A stretch of DNA of 64,000 nt from CAZWCX01 sp964632945 (lineage in GTDB: Bacteria; Planctomycetota; MHYJ01; WSZJ01; CAZWCX01). The notes under the pieces were generated by a model, which ran no database searches, was not told where the DNA came from, and saw only the letters and a program-made list of their open reading frames with translations. Numbering within the stretch: the stretch's first letter is position 1; each line of letters opens with the position of its first letter. Location of the stretch: the NCBI GenBank assembly GCA_964632945.1, contig CAZWCX010000029.1, positions 1 through 64,000 of the forward strand, given 5' to 3'. Made by a program: the position numbers and the translations under genes. Positions 15,688 through 25,700 of the stretch are shown one piece after another.

Positions 15688-18537
15688 CTAGTTTCCCTGC
15701 GACGGCTCCTTCGGTGTGCCGGTCGCGGCGGCCCGGGTTCGGGCCTCTTTGAGCGTGCCGTCGAGCGAGGGGGCCAGATCCGGACGTGCCCGGAGGACGA
15801 GTTCGAGATCCGTCACCGCGGCCGACCAGTCTTCCAGGCACCCGGACGCCCGGGCGCGAAGGATCCGCAGCCCCACGTCGTCCGGGGTCAGGCGCAACGC
15901 GCGGGTCAGGTCCTCCTTGGCCGCGCTCAGGCGTTCGCGGGCGTCCTCTCCGTTCCGGAGCGTCGCAATCCCCCAATTCAAGCGCAGCCGGCCCATCCCG
16001 CCCAGCCCGAGGAGCGACTCGGGATCCAGTTCCAGGGCTTTCCCGAAGTCCGCCTCCGCCTGCGCATAGTCCGGGAAGCAGTCCTTGCCGCCGATCAACG
16101 CCGCGTTGCCCCGATTCATGCGAACCGAGGCGCGCCCGAGCCAGGCCTCGACGGAGTACGGAAAGAGCATCAAGGATCGAGTGAAGTCCGACTCCGCCCG
16201 ATCGAGCAGGTCGGAGACGGCGCGGCCCAGGCTGCCCAGATGGGCGGCCTGATTCGAGAGCAGCAGGCCGCGCTTGCGCAACGGTTCGGCGTCCTCGGGG
16301 GCGAGCTCGACGGCGCGGTTGAGATCGACTTCCGCCGCTTGAAACCGTTCGACGGGATTCTCCCCGCGCGCGGCCGCCGCCATTCCGTCGTTCATGCGCG
16401 CGAGACCCCGTCCGCACCAAGCCTCGCTCGACGACGGGTCGAGATCGATGGCGCGGGTAAAGTCTTCCTCCGCCTCCCGGGACTTCGCCCGGGGATCGAG
16501 GCCGTGTCGATTTCGGCTCTCCGCCCCATTCATGCGGGCGAGACCCCGCAGAGTCCAGGCCTCCGCCTGGCGGGGGGAGCGATCCATGACGACCGAGAAG
16601 TCGGCTTCCGCCGCCGCACAGGCTTCCGCCGCGTCCGCACCGGCCTGGAGGAGCGTCTGGGAGCGCTCCAGGTGCGCGCGGCCGCGTCCGATTCGGAACG
16701 GCAGATACCCCCGGTCCACTTCGAGGCCCCGATCGTACCGTTCGACGGCGCGGTCCAGGTCGCGTTTCGCCACGTACATCATGGCGAGGGTTTCGTAGGC
16801 CTCTTCGAGGGTGGGGGCCGTGTCGATCGCACGCTGAAAGGCGGCCATCGCTTCGACCTGGTCCCGCCGGTCGCCGAACCGCAGGCTGAGCCCGCGAGCG
16901 CAGTCGATTCTCCCCTGGACGAGGAAGTCCCCTGCCCGGGTCGAGTCCTCCTGGAGGCGGCCGAGGTCTTCGCGGAGTGCGGCCTGGAGGGCCCTCGCTT
17001 CCGGGTCTGCTCCCGCCAGTGCGTCGTCTCCCGGCATCTCCCCCGGCCCGCCGCCTCGAGAATCGAGCCGCGTGCCCTCCCGACGGGCCGACGATCGGCG
17101 CAGGATCGTCAGGCGGAGATCCAGGGCGCGGGCGCACAGGACCGCGTGCTCGTACCGGCTGGGGGCGAAACCCGGGTCGCGCCGCAGCGCTTCCTCTTGC
17201 AGGGCGCGCGCCCGCTCGAACTCCATCAACGCCCGTTCCATGCGGCCCATGTGGTAGTAGGGCTCGGCCAGGTCGGGCGCCTGGCGCACCGCTTCCTCGA
17301 AGGCCCGCGTGAGTTCGCTCACGAGCAGGCCGGAGCGCTCGACGACGGCGTCGCGACGCCGCAGTTCGAGGGCGGCTTCCACCGCCACGCGTCCGACCCT
17401 GCGCAGTTGTTCCACCACGGCCGCCCGTGCCGCGGCCTCGCGCGCGCGGGCGGCATCGGCCTCGCGCGCCGCGACCGCGCGTCCCGCTGCTTCCCGCCAC
17501 GCCGTTCCGCCGCCGATCAACAGCGCCGCGAGCGCCAGGAAGAGCGCGGCCGAAAGCCCGCGATTGCGCCGGACCCAGCGCGCGGCGCGCTGGGCCCGTG
17601 AAATCCTTCGCGCGATCACCGCTTCGCCGGCCAGGCATCGGCGCAGATCGTCCGCCAGGTCGCGCGCCGTGGCATAGCGGTGCGCCGGATCCCGTTCCAT
17701 TGCTTTCAGCACCACGCTCCCCAGGTCCGTCGCGAGCCCCGGTCGCGCCAGACACGGCGAGGGCGCATCGCGGGTCATCTTGCGCAACAGGACCTCGACC
17801 GCACTTCCCGCCCCGTAGGGAAGCTCTCCGGTAAGCATCTCATACAGAATGGAGCCGAGCGCGTAGATGTCCGCCCGGGCGTCCACCTGCTCCCCTTCCG
17901 CCTGCTCCGGCGCCATGTGGGCGGGTGTGCCCAGGACCTGCCCCGTCCGGGTCAGCGACGGCATCTCCGGACCCGCGAGGACCCGCGCCAGGCCGAAGTC
18001 CGCCACCTTGACCCGCCCGGCGGCATCCAGCAGGAGGTTGGCGGGCTTGAGATCGCGGTGGACGACGTGATGATCGTGGGCATGGGCCGTACCCTCGGCG
18101 GCCTCGATCGCGATGCGGAGCGCCTCGTGCGGCGGGAATCGGCCTTCGCGCTGCAGGCGGTCGGCGACGCTGCCGCCGTCGATCGCCTCCATGGCGATGT
18201 ATCGACGCTCCCCTTCGACCCCGACGTCGTACACCGCAACGACGTGGGGGTGGCGGAGCCGGGCGATGGCCTCGGCCTCGAGCCGGAAACGTCCCAGCGC
18301 CTCGGGATCCGCGAGGTCGCCCGCGCCCAGCACCTTGAGCGCCACCTCCCGGCGGAGCTGGGGGTCGAAGGCGAGGTAGACGATCCCCATGCCGCCACGG
18401 CCGATGGTGCGACGGACCTCGTATCGACCGAGGCGGGGTATCGAATCTCCGACCGGCTCGGTTCGGTCCCCGCCGGTCGAAACCGTCACCTCGGACCGCA
18501 GATTACCGTCGTCGGGGATCGTCTCGGTCGCACCCAC
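15688..18537 (-). CDS. Membrane Ser/Thr protein kinase with TPR array
   Basis: A 949-residue Hanks kinase starting at GTG 18537; the nearby ATG at 18550 is out of frame. Kinase domain about 38-300: GRGGMG loop, VALK lysine K68, HRDLKPAN catalytic loop, VADFGLARV, GTPAHMAPEQ. All catalytic residues are present. One membrane helix (LSAALFLALAALLIGGG) near 332-348, then an Ala/Arg coiled segment and about ten TPR units with the typical A-x4-Y/F and G-L-A-R-M-N repeats. Repeated WxGRGLARMNxG phrases suggest recent internal duplication. It is transcribed alone on the minus strand. Its substrates cannot be deduced from context. Confidence 0.9.
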   Translation of the reverse strand: MGATETIPDDGNLRSEVTVSTGGDRTEPVGDSIPRLGRYEVRRTIGRGGMGIVYLAFDPQLRREVALKVLGAGDLADPEALGRFRLEAEAIARLRHPHVVAVYDVGVEGERRYIAMEAIDGGSVADRLQREGRFPPHEALRIAIEAAEGTAHAHDHHVVHRDLKPANLLLDAAGRVKVADFGLARVLAGPEMPSLTRTGQVLGTPAHMAPEQAEGEQVDARADIYALGSILYEMLTGELPYGAGSAVEVLLRKMTRDAPSPCLARPGLATDLGSVVLKAMERDPAHRYATARDLADDLRRCLAGEAVIARRISRAQRAARWVRRNRGLSAALFLALAALLIGGGTAWREAAGRAVAAREADAARAREAAARAAVVEQLRRVGRVAVEAALELRRRDAVVERSGLLVSELTRAFEEAVRQAPDLAEPYYHMGRMERALMEFERARALQEEALRRDPGFAPSRYEHAVLCARALDLRLTILRRSSARREGTRLDSRGGGPGEMPGDDALAGADPEARALQAALREDLGRLQEDSTRAGDFLVQGRIDCARGLSLRFGDRRDQVEAMAAFQRAIDTAPTLEEAYETLAMMYVAKRDLDRAVERYDRGLEVDRGYLPFRIGRGRAHLERSQTLLQAGADAAEACAAAEADFSVVMDRSPRQAEAWTLRGLARMNGAESRNRHGLDPRAKSREAEEDFTRAIDLDPSSSEAWCGRGLARMNDGMAAAARGENPVERFQAAEVDLNRAVELAPEDAEPLRKRGLLLSNQAAHLGSLGRAVSDLLDRAESDFTRSLMLFPYSVEAWLGRASVRMNRGNAALIGGKDCFPDYAQAEADFGKALELDPESLLGLGGMGRLRLNWGIATLRNGEDARERLSAAKEDLTRALRLTPDDVGLRILRARASGCLEDWSAAVTDLELVLRARPDLAPSLDGTLKEARTRAAATGTPKEPSQGN

Positions 18538-18915
18538 GGCTTGGTCCCATGCAAGATCCGCAGATCGGTCCGCGGCCCGGCGCGCGGCGGAGGTCGATTC
18601 CCGAGCCTAACAGGAAGGGCGAGCCGGAACAAGCCTTCCCCCGGCCGGTCGTCCCGGCTCGCACCTCCGGTAAGGAGGCCCGACGACGGGCAGAGGTTCG
18701 GGGACGTACCCGGGGACGGGTCGAGACCCGCGTCCGCCCGGCGGCATCGCAAGGTCGAGACTGGCCCCGTGTGAAACCGGCGCACCCGGCCGATTCTCCG
18801 CGTACGGCCCCCCGCATCGGATGCACGTCCGGCTTGTCGCGCGGGAGGGGTCGCGGCCCGAAGGACCTCTGCACGGGGTTCGCCCGTGGGGAGCGGCGGA
18901 TCCCGGTTCGGGGAT
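18538..18915. other. Intergenic region with a hairpin after the M28 gene
   Basis: This spacer holds the 5' region of the minus-strand kinase and the 3' end of the M28 peptidase transcript. Directly after the peptidase stop, GATCCC/GGGATC (18899-18916) form a 6-bp stem with a 6-nt loop, probably a transcript end. No gene and no strong promoter could be placed. Confidence 0.45.
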
Positions 18916-20664
18916 CTATGCGGCCCGCACCGCGATGCCGACCGCGACCGATCCGGCGAGCGCGGCCAGGATCGCCACTCCGGTCACGAAGCGAGGCCGC
19001 AGGGCGGCGAGGACGGGCTGCAGAAGGATCAACAGCAAGCCCGCCACGATTCCATGGGCGGGGGCGAGGTGCCAGGTCATTGCATCGAAGAAGAGCGCGG
19101 CCGTGGGCGCGATCAGGACCACGCCGGGCAGCGCGCCGCCGGCGAGCGCCAGGATCGCGCGGGTGGAGCCGGCCGACGCGGCACCGGCGACACTGGTCTC
19201 CGTGTTTGCGGGCAGGCCCGCTCCCGCGTCCGCCGGCTCGGGCGTGGCCCAGGATGCCGCGGTCCCGACGAGCGCCCCGAGCAGGGGCCAGAAAAAGAGA
19301 TAGCTCGCGCCCGGCACCCAGATCGCGCCGGCGAGAGCGAGGATCGTCCAGACGGAAAGCCCCCCGAGTGCGGCGGCGGCCGCCCCGAGGCGTCTCGCGC
19401 CGAGCGCCGCCAGGGTCCCGGCGGTCGCGACGCTCCACAGCGCCCCCGCGACGAGACCCGCGGGGTGGGACGCCATCGCCACCATCACCCGGAAGGGGGC
19501 GGGGCCGTGAATTCCCTTGGCCGCCGCCCAGGTCCCCCACGCCGCGCCGGCGGCGAGGATCAGAACCCCGACGGACAGGGCCGCCCCGAGCGCCGCCCGG
19601 CGCAGGGCGACCGCGCCGCGACGGCGTCCCCAGGCGGCCAGGCCGGCCCACAGGACGACCGCGAGACCCGCCAACGGGAGCGCCCAGGCCGCCGGATACC
19701 GCACCACGAACAGGGCGCCGACGTCGAAGAAGACGGCATCCGGAGCGCGCACGTCGGTCAGGTCCATCGCGCCGAGCGCGCGCGCCATCGCGAGCGCGTT
19801 GTCCCCGTGATGCTGCAAGCTTCGCGGGTCCAGGTTCTCCAGGTTGTCGCCGGGCGTGTGGTAGTTCTTCACGTCCCGAATGAAGGCGAAACCGACGCCC
19901 GGCCAGCCGATCGCCTTGAATACGGTGAGGTCGGTGTCGTTGGGCATGCGCCGGTACACTTCGTACGCGAGCGACGTCGTCACCGGACGCGACGCGCCGG
20001 AGGCAAAGGCCTCGACCAGGCGACCGTTCCCTTCGCTGGTCTCGAACAGGATCGAAGGCCCGCTCGTCCCGCGCGCCTCGAAATTGACCACCGCCCCGAC
20101 CTCGACATCCTCCCGCCGGTCGCGCGCAAACGCCCGGGCCCCGCACAATCCCAATTCCTCGCCGTCCGTGATCAGCACGATCAGGTCGTTCCGCAGCGGC
20201 GGTCCGGCGGCGAGGGCGCGCGTCGTCTCCAGCAACGCCGCTACGGACGCTCCGGCATCCCCCGCTCCGTAGCTTCCCGGGGCGCTGTCGTAGTGCGTCG
20301 CCAGCACGAGGGCCCGCGTGTTCGCGCTTCCGCGCCGGCGACCGATCAGGTTGTAAAGCGTGCCCCCGGTGATCTCCTCCGACCACTCGTCCCGCCCCTC
20401 GTGCACCGCGGGCTCGAGGCCGAGTTCCTTCATCCGCGCGAGGAGATGCGCGCGCACGCGGCCGTGCGCTTCGCTCCCCGCCGGGTGGACCTCGCGGGCG
20501 ATCACGCGCAGGTCCTCGAGCGCGCGCGCGCCGGAGAAGACCGTCGCCGGGGCATCGGCCGACACCACCGCCGGCGGATTCAGGCGCCCCACCGCCCACG
20601 CCCCCGCCAGCACCGACACGCCCAGGGCAAGTCCGGCGATTCGGCCGGCATGGTCCGTCCTCAT
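18916..20664 (-). CDS. M28-family metallopeptidase with C-terminal membrane domain
   Basis: A 582-residue zinc aminopeptidase-like protein. The start at ATG 20664 is supported by GGAGAGGAG. A signal anchor occupies residues 8-26. The M28 domain (about 45-310) shows the two-zinc motifs in order: THYDSAPGSYGAGDAG (His and bridging Asp), TDGEELGLCG (catalytic Glu-Glu), NDTDLTVFK (Asp) and NYHTPGDN (His). Residues 330-580 hold about eight membrane helices, as in the ER aminopeptidase ERMP1/Fxna group. The peptidase domain should face the periplasm and trim peptides or glutamine-containing N-termini; the specificity is unknown. It is single on its strand, with a divergent regulator upstream. Confidence 0.88.
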   Translation of the reverse strand: MRTDHAGRIAGLALGVSVLAGAWAVGRLNPPAVVSADAPATVFSGARALEDLRVIAREVHPAGSEAHGRVRAHLLARMKELGLEPAVHEGRDEWSEEITGGTLYNLIGRRRGSANTRALVLATHYDSAPGSYGAGDAGASVAALLETTRALAAGPPLRNDLIVLITDGEELGLCGARAFARDRREDVEVGAVVNFEARGTSGPSILFETSEGNGRLVEAFASGASRPVTTSLAYEVYRRMPNDTDLTVFKAIGWPGVGFAFIRDVKNYHTPGDNLENLDPRSLQHHGDNALAMARALGAMDLTDVRAPDAVFFDVGALFVVRYPAAWALPLAGLAVVLWAGLAAWGRRRGAVALRRAALGAALSVGVLILAAGAAWGTWAAAKGIHGPAPFRVMVAMASHPAGLVAGALWSVATAGTLAALGARRLGAAAAALGGLSVWTILALAGAIWVPGASYLFFWPLLGALVGTAASWATPEPADAGAGLPANTETSVAGAASAGSTRAILALAGGALPGVVLIAPTAALFFDAMTWHLAPAHGIVAGLLLILLQPVLAALRPRFVTGVAILAALAGSVAVGIAVRAA

Positions 20665-20861
20665 GGCTCCTCTCCTTCACCGACCGCGTCCGGGCCGGGG
20701 CCGGACGAACCAGGAACCCACCGGACGTAGCGGTTCGATGGGCGCCGCGTCCCGCTCCGGGCCGGACCCGCTGCTCCGGCGCGGCCGCCGGATCTGCGCG
20801 GGTCCCCCCCTCGGCGATCGGTCTCCGCATGGCGGCGGGACACGCGGATCCCCCGGGTCGA

Positions 20862-20889
20862 CCACGGAGGTCCCCGGGGATCGCCGTGG
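20862..20889. promoter_or_regulatory. Nested palindromes between divergent genes
   Basis: CCACGG (20862-20867) and CCGTGG (20884-20889) flank the perfect 10-bp palindrome TCCCCGGGGA (20871-20880). The site lies midway between the M28 gene and the STAS regulator and is a plausible operator for one or both. Nothing else is recognisable in the 313-bp spacer apart from the promoter listed next. Confidence 0.4.
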
Positions 20890-20965
20890 AAGGGTACCGG
20901 ACCCTCCGACCCGCGGCAAGTCTTCGCGAGCCGGCGAATTTCGTCCCCGTGTTCACGGATTCCCC

Positions 20966-20993
20966 TTGACTTCATTCATGCGTGCGTTAGAAT
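20966..20993 (+). promoter_or_regulatory. Sigma70-type promoter for the STAS-winged-helix gene
   Basis: TTGACT (20966-20971), a 16-bp spacer, then TAGAAT (20988-20993). The predicted transcription start is about 21000. This lies after the upstream in-frame ATG at 20978, so if the promoter is used, translation must begin at the later ATG 21047. Confidence 0.6.
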
Positions 20994-21046
20994 GGCGTTC
21001 ACTTGAAGAGATTGAAGTCGGGCGTTCAGTCGCGGATCGTCTGCCT

Positions 21047-21718
21047 ATGGACGTGGTGGTGATCGACATGATTGCTGCGATACGGGCGGAGAAGGCCCTC
21101 GCGGCCGGCGCCATGGGCGGCGCTCGGGACCTCGTCACCCGCGCAACCGGGGAGAGTGTCCGCGGCACGCTCGAAAAACAGGTCGCCGGAACCGACGAGG
21201 CCACCGTCTTCCTGCTCGACTTCGGAAAGATCGGCATCATCGACTATTCCTGCGCGGATGAGGTGATCGCCAAGCTGGTCTCCCGGTTGGTCTCCGGCGA
21301 ATACGGCGACCGCTACCTCGTTCTGATCGGACTGAACGACACCCAGAAGGAGAACGTCGAGGTCGCCTTGGAGCGAAAGGACCTGGCGGTCATGGCGGTG
21401 GTCTCCGACGCCGCCAGTGCCTCCTTGCCGCCGCTGAAAGGCCGCACGGGGGTCCGGGTCCCCCAAGGGAAATGGATGCGACTGGGCTCGCTCAACCCCT
21501 ACTTGACCCAAACGCTCAACATCGTGTCCGAGCGCGGCCGGATCTCGGCCAAGGAACTCGGTGAAATGCTCAAGCTTGAAATCAATGCGTCCAGTACGCG
21601 CTTGATCAACCTGCATAAGAAACATCTGGTCGTCCGGACCGACGAGCCGCTCAAAGAGGGCGGGCGGCAGTTCGTGTACGAGTCCCTCGAGCACTTCGTG
21701 CTGAAAGGAGACGGCTAG
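21047..21718 (+). CDS. STAS-like domain plus winged-helix regulator
   Basis: The 223-residue form from ATG 21047 is preferred because a good promoter overlaps the first in-frame ATG (20978, which would give 246 residues). Residues about 45-125 form a STAS-like alpha/beta fold (ATVFLLDFGKIGIIDYSCADEVIAKL), as in anti-sigma-antagonist and DUF4325-type proteins; the central Asp-Tyr-Ser could be a phosphorylation site. The C-terminal 75 residues are a winged helix-turn-helix (ERGRISAKELGEMLKL, then RLINLHKKHLVV and a beta wing). It probably couples a phospho-switch to DNA binding, a natural output for one of the many kinases nearby (inference). It lies upstream of ssb but is separated from it by 329 bp. 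Confidence 0.72.
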   Translation: MDVVVIDMIAAIRAEKALAAGAMGGARDLVTRATGESVRGTLEKQVAGTDEATVFLLDFGKIGIIDYSCADEVIAKLVSRLVSGEYGDRYLVLIGLNDTQKENVEVALERKDLAVMAVVSDAASASLPPLKGRTGVRVPQGKWMRLGSLNPYLTQTLNIVSERGRISAKELGEMLKLEINASSTRLINLHKKHLVVRTDEPLKEGGRQFVYESLEHFVLKGDG

Positions 21719-21975
21719 CGCGCGCCGGCCACCGCCGGAAAGGGTGTCGGATCGATCCGCGAGGCGTCTTTGCGGGAGGGTCGCGTGTTCATCGATCAGA
21801 TCTTCGTCGCCTTCGCAAAGTTCCATGTTCGGTGGGCGAATCGGTTTCGTCGCGCGCACAAGGGGTGCCACGGCAGGGTCGGTGGAACGCCGCCGGAGCC
21901 CGCGCCCCGCGGCCAGGAATACTCGCAAGACGTCCCCGTGGTGCAGGTGCCTGCCCCTGACGTGCTTGCCATGGG

Positions 21976-22007
21976 CGCCGTCGCGATTTGACCGACGGCG
22001 TCGCGAC
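21976..22007 (+). promoter_or_regulatory. Mutually exclusive hairpins upstream of ssb
   Basis: CGCCGTCG (21976-21983) can pair with CGACGGCG (21993-22000) around a 9-nt loop. Overlapping it, GTCGCGA (21980-21986) can pair with TCGCGAC (22001-22007). The two stems share bases and cannot form together, an attenuator-like layout about 30 nt before the ssb ribosome binding site. The rest of the 21719-22047 spacer has no convincing gene. Confidence 0.35.
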
Positions 22008-22047
22008 TCAGGTTCGGTGTGGTCATGACTCGCTGAAAGGAGATACC

Positions 22048-22494
22048 ATGCCCAGCTTCAATCGAATCATGTTGATGGGGAACCTCACGCGCGATCCGGA
22101 GCTCCGCTACATCCAGTCGGGGCAGCCGGTGTGCGAATTCGGAATGGCGATCAACCGCTTCTGGACGACTCCCAACGGCGAACGCCGGGAGGAGACCTGC
22201 TTCGTCGACATCACCGTGTGGGGCAAGCAGGGGGAACGCTGCGCCGAATACCTGAAGAAGGGCCGCGCCGTGTTCCTCGAGGGCCGGCTCCAGTTCGACA
22301 CCTGGCAGGCTCAGGACGGATCCAAGCGCTCCAAACACCGCGTCGTCGCCGACCGGGTCCAGTTCCTGGACTACGGCAAGGGTCAGGACGGCGCTCCGCG
22401 CGGTCGCGCCCAGGAGGAGTCCTTCTCCGAGGGCCCGGCTCCGGCGGAGGTGGCTCCCGAATCCTCCCCGAACATGGAAGAGGTCCCGTTCTAG
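22048..22494 (+). CDS. ssb: Single-stranded DNA-binding protein
   Basis: A 148-residue SSB that binds and protects single-stranded DNA during replication, repair and recombination. Residues 1-110 form the OB fold, with the family opening MPSFNRIMLMGNLTRDPELR and the core phrases CEFGMAINR, FVDITVWGKQGERCAEYL and GRAVFLEGRL. A disordered Gly/Ser/Pro linker ends in the acidic tip MEEVPF, which recruits partner proteins. The start at 22048 is fixed by GAAAGGAG 6 nt upstream; the frame is open for 20 codons before it. Its length is slightly below the E. coli protein. It is followed by a strong terminator hairpin, so it is probably monocistronic. Confidence 0.96.
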   Translation: MPSFNRIMLMGNLTRDPELRYIQSGQPVCEFGMAINRFWTTPNGERREETCFVDITVWGKQGERCAEYLKKGRAVFLEGRLQFDTWQAQDGSKRSKHRVVADRVQFLDYGKGQDGAPRGRAQEESFSEGPAPAEVAPESSPNMEEVPF

Positions 22495-22517
22495 GACCGA
22501 TCTCAGGATTCCGACTC

Positions 22518-22552
22518 CCGCGGGCCGATCGGGACGACCGATCGGCCTGCGG
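22518..22552 (+). terminator. Rho-independent-type terminator after ssb
   Basis: A 15-bp stem with one G-T pair (CCGCGGGCCGATCGG against CCGATCGGCCTGCGG) and a 5-nt loop GACGA starts 24 nt after the ssb stop. A short TTT follows at 22557. It is the strongest terminator-like hairpin in this part of the window. Confidence 0.7.
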
Positions 22553-22706
22553 TGCGTTTCGGGTGCGAGTCCCGCGCTCGCGGGATGGGCTCACTCGCCT
22601 CCAGGACCCGGGTTGCGCCCCCCTCCCGACGGTCCTTCGAGTCGCACGCCCCGGTAGCCGGCTCCCCCGCGCGCGCGATCCCAAGGCGCTCCCCGGTCGC
22701 CGGTGA

Positions 22707-22736
22707 TTGCACGCCACCGGTGGCCCCTCGTAAGAT
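22707..22736 (+). promoter_or_regulatory. Promoter giving a leaderless kinase transcript
   Basis: TTGCAC (22707-22712), an 18-bp spacer, then TAAGAT (22731-22736). The ATG of the giant kinase begins at 22743, exactly where transcription should start. No Shine-Dalgarno sequence precedes that ATG, which fits a leaderless mRNA. Confidence 0.5.
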
Positions 22737-22742
22737 GACGCC

Positions 22743-25700
22743 ATGATTCTACGCGATGAAATCCTTTCCCTGCTGCTCGACTCCCTGCCCCTGCTCGTCG
22801 CGCCGCCCGAAGACGCGTCCAGTACCGTCGAGGTCACGGCCGGGCCCACGCCTTCCCCGGCAAGCCAGGATATCTCCAGGAATCAACCCTCCGCGGAGGT
22901 CGGGTCTGCGTCGGAACCGCGCACGGGGGGGCCGACGCTCGAGGATCGGCTTGCGCGGCTCGATCGGGCGGCGGCGGATCGCCTGCGAACGACCGCGGAC
23001 CGGATCGCGGCGCGGGCAAGCGGGCGGTCCCCCTCCCCGCTCGAGGCCCCCTACAGTCCCGCAGGCGCGATCCTCGATTGGCTCGGCGACGCGGGGTGCC
23101 TCACCCCGGGCGCGCGGGAGGTCGCGCGGCTGGCTCCTGACGACGGCGGCCGTTCGCTGCTGCCCTTCCTGCTGGCGCGCGGGGTCGTCTCGCGTTCGCG
23201 CCTGGCCGGGGCGCTCGGAGGCGGGGAGGGTCACACTCCCGCTCCGACCGGCTCGCCGGTCGCGTCGCCGCTCCTGCGGGAAGCCGCCTTCCCCGCCGCC
23301 GCCGTTGCGGATTCCGCCGCCGGTGTGTCGATCGGACCGACGCGGACCCCGTCCGTCGCGCAGACGGACGACGGATCTCGCGGGGCCACGGTGTCCGCGC
23401 GAGGGTCCGACGGCGCCACCCGACACGGTCGCGCCAGCGGCGCGTTCCAGCGCGACCCGTCCGAATTGCGGCCCATCGACCCCGAGCGGTACGAGATCCT
23501 CGCCGAGCTCGGCCGCGGTGGAATGGGGGTGGTGTTCAAGGCATTCGATCGCGAACTCGACCGTACGGTGGCGCTGAAGTCCTTGCGCCTGGACGCCCCT
23601 TCCGCGGGCGGCGTGCTCGAGCGATTCCAGAAGGAAGCCCTGGCGGTGGCGCGTCTCCGACACCCCGGGATCGTCCGGCTTCACGATGTGGGGACCTGGC
23701 GGGACACGCCCGTTCTGGTGATGGACTTCATCGAGGGTCCTACGCTGGCGGCGTGGATCAAGGGCTCCGCCCCGGGCACGCCCGGACACCGGGAACGGGG
23801 CGCGCGGATCCTGCTTCAGGTCGCGCGCGCGGTCGCCTATGCCCATCGTCAGGGGGTCGTTCACCGCGATCTGAAGCCCGAGAACGTGCTGCTCGATGCC
23901 GAGGCCGGGGCCTTCCTGACCGACTTCGGGCTGGCGCGGGAAATCGGATCCGCAACGCGATTGACGCAGGCGGGCACGGTGCTGGGGACGCCCGCCTACA
24001 TGTCCCCCGAACAGGCGCAGGGCGCCGCCGACGGGCTTTGGCCCTCGACCGACATCTACTCCCTGGGCGCGGTGCTCTACCATGTCCTCACCGGGCGTCC
24101 CCCGTTCGCGGGAGACACGATGGCGATCGTCGTCTATCAGGTCATCGGCACCGATCCGGTCCCGCCCCGCGGGCTCGACCGCACGATTCCGGTGGATCTG
24201 GAAACCATCTGCCTGAAGGCGATGGAGAAGGAACCGGCACGGCGGTACGCGAACGCGGACGAGCTCGCGGACGAGCTGGAGCGCTGGCTCGCGGGCGAGC
24301 CGATCAAGGCAGTCCCGGTGCGGGCGCCGGCGCGGGTCTGGCGCAAGCTGCGCCGCCACCCGCGCGGTGTGGCGGTTGCGGCGTTGGGGATGGCGCTCCT
24401 GAGCGCCACGGCCCTCTGGGGCGCGCGCGAGACCCGGCGAGTCGCCGAGGAGCGCGCGCTTCGGGAGCGGGAAGCGGAGGATCGTCGTGCGCAGGAGGCG
24501 GTGCGCGAGGAGGCACGGCGGATCGCCGCGCGCGCGCGCACAACCCGCGGCGCCGAAGCGGTGTCGCTCTACGGCGAGGCGCTGGCGCACGACCCGGACT
24601 GCGTCGAGGCGTGGCTCGGTCGCGCCCGCGAGCAGGCCGAGCTCGGCCGGTACGATCGTGCCCTCGAGGACGCGACCGCGGCGCTCGCCCGCCGGCCCGA
24701 CTCGGTCGAGCTCCTCGTGTTGCGCGCATCCCTGCTCGGGGATCGACTGGATCGGCGCGCAGAGGCGGCGCGGGATCTCTTGCGTGTGAGCGAGCTCGAC
24801 GCGGAGGGGGATGTCGGGCTGCGCGCGCTGGCGGCGCTGCGCCAGGCCGAGGGGAAGCGGGACGAGGCGCTGGGGCTGCTCGAACGCGCCCTCGAGCGCA
24901 ACCCCCGGAATCCCGAGACCTTCCTCGCGCGCGCGCGGCTTTACGCGGCGGGACGCGACGCCGCCGGCGCGATTCGCGAGGCGGGGCGCGCGCTGGCGCT
25001 GCGACCCGACTGGGCGGAGGCGTACGACGTTCGGGCCTCCGCCCATCGCGCGGCCGGATTTCCGCATCGGGCCATCGAAGATCTCGGGCGCTGGATCGAC
25101 CTGGCGCCGCAGAGCGCCGAAGCGTATCGCCGGCGCTCCGAGGCTCGCGTGGATGCGGGGGACGTGGATGCCGCCCTCGCCGATCTGGAGCAGGCGGTCG
25201 CGCTGCGCCCGGAGGATCCGGGCCTGCGCCGTCTGCGGGTCCGGCTCCACCTCGACCGCGGCGACGTGCATGCGGCGCTCGGGGATCTCGAGGTGCTGGT
25301 GCAGCGCGCGCCGCGCGATGCGGATGCGCTCGAAACCCGCGCCCGCGCTCTCGTGCGCGCCGGCCGCTACCGGGACGCCCTGGAGGCGTGGAACGAGCGG
25401 GCGGCGGTGGAAGGCGCGGGGGGCGAACCGCTCGTCTGGCGCGCGGTGACCCGGCTGCTGCTCGACGACACCCGTGGATTCATGGCCGATCTGAGTGCGG
25501 TGGCGGTGCGCCGGGTGGCGGACGAGGGCGTGTTCGTCGAAGCGGCGCGCGCGGCCCGCGAGCAGGGGCGGGATGCCGCGGTCGAGACCTTGCTGGCCAT
25601 GGTCGTCCAGTTCGCCCCGGAGAACGCGGCGGCCGCGATCGAATTGGGCAATGTCCAGGCCGCGCGGGGGCGGTGGTCCGAAGCCGCGCGCCTGTACGCG

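Noticed and set aside
21770..21991. Possible 73-codon gene before ssb
   Set aside because: Non-ATG start, no ribosome binding site, no recognisable features; better read as leader or spacer.
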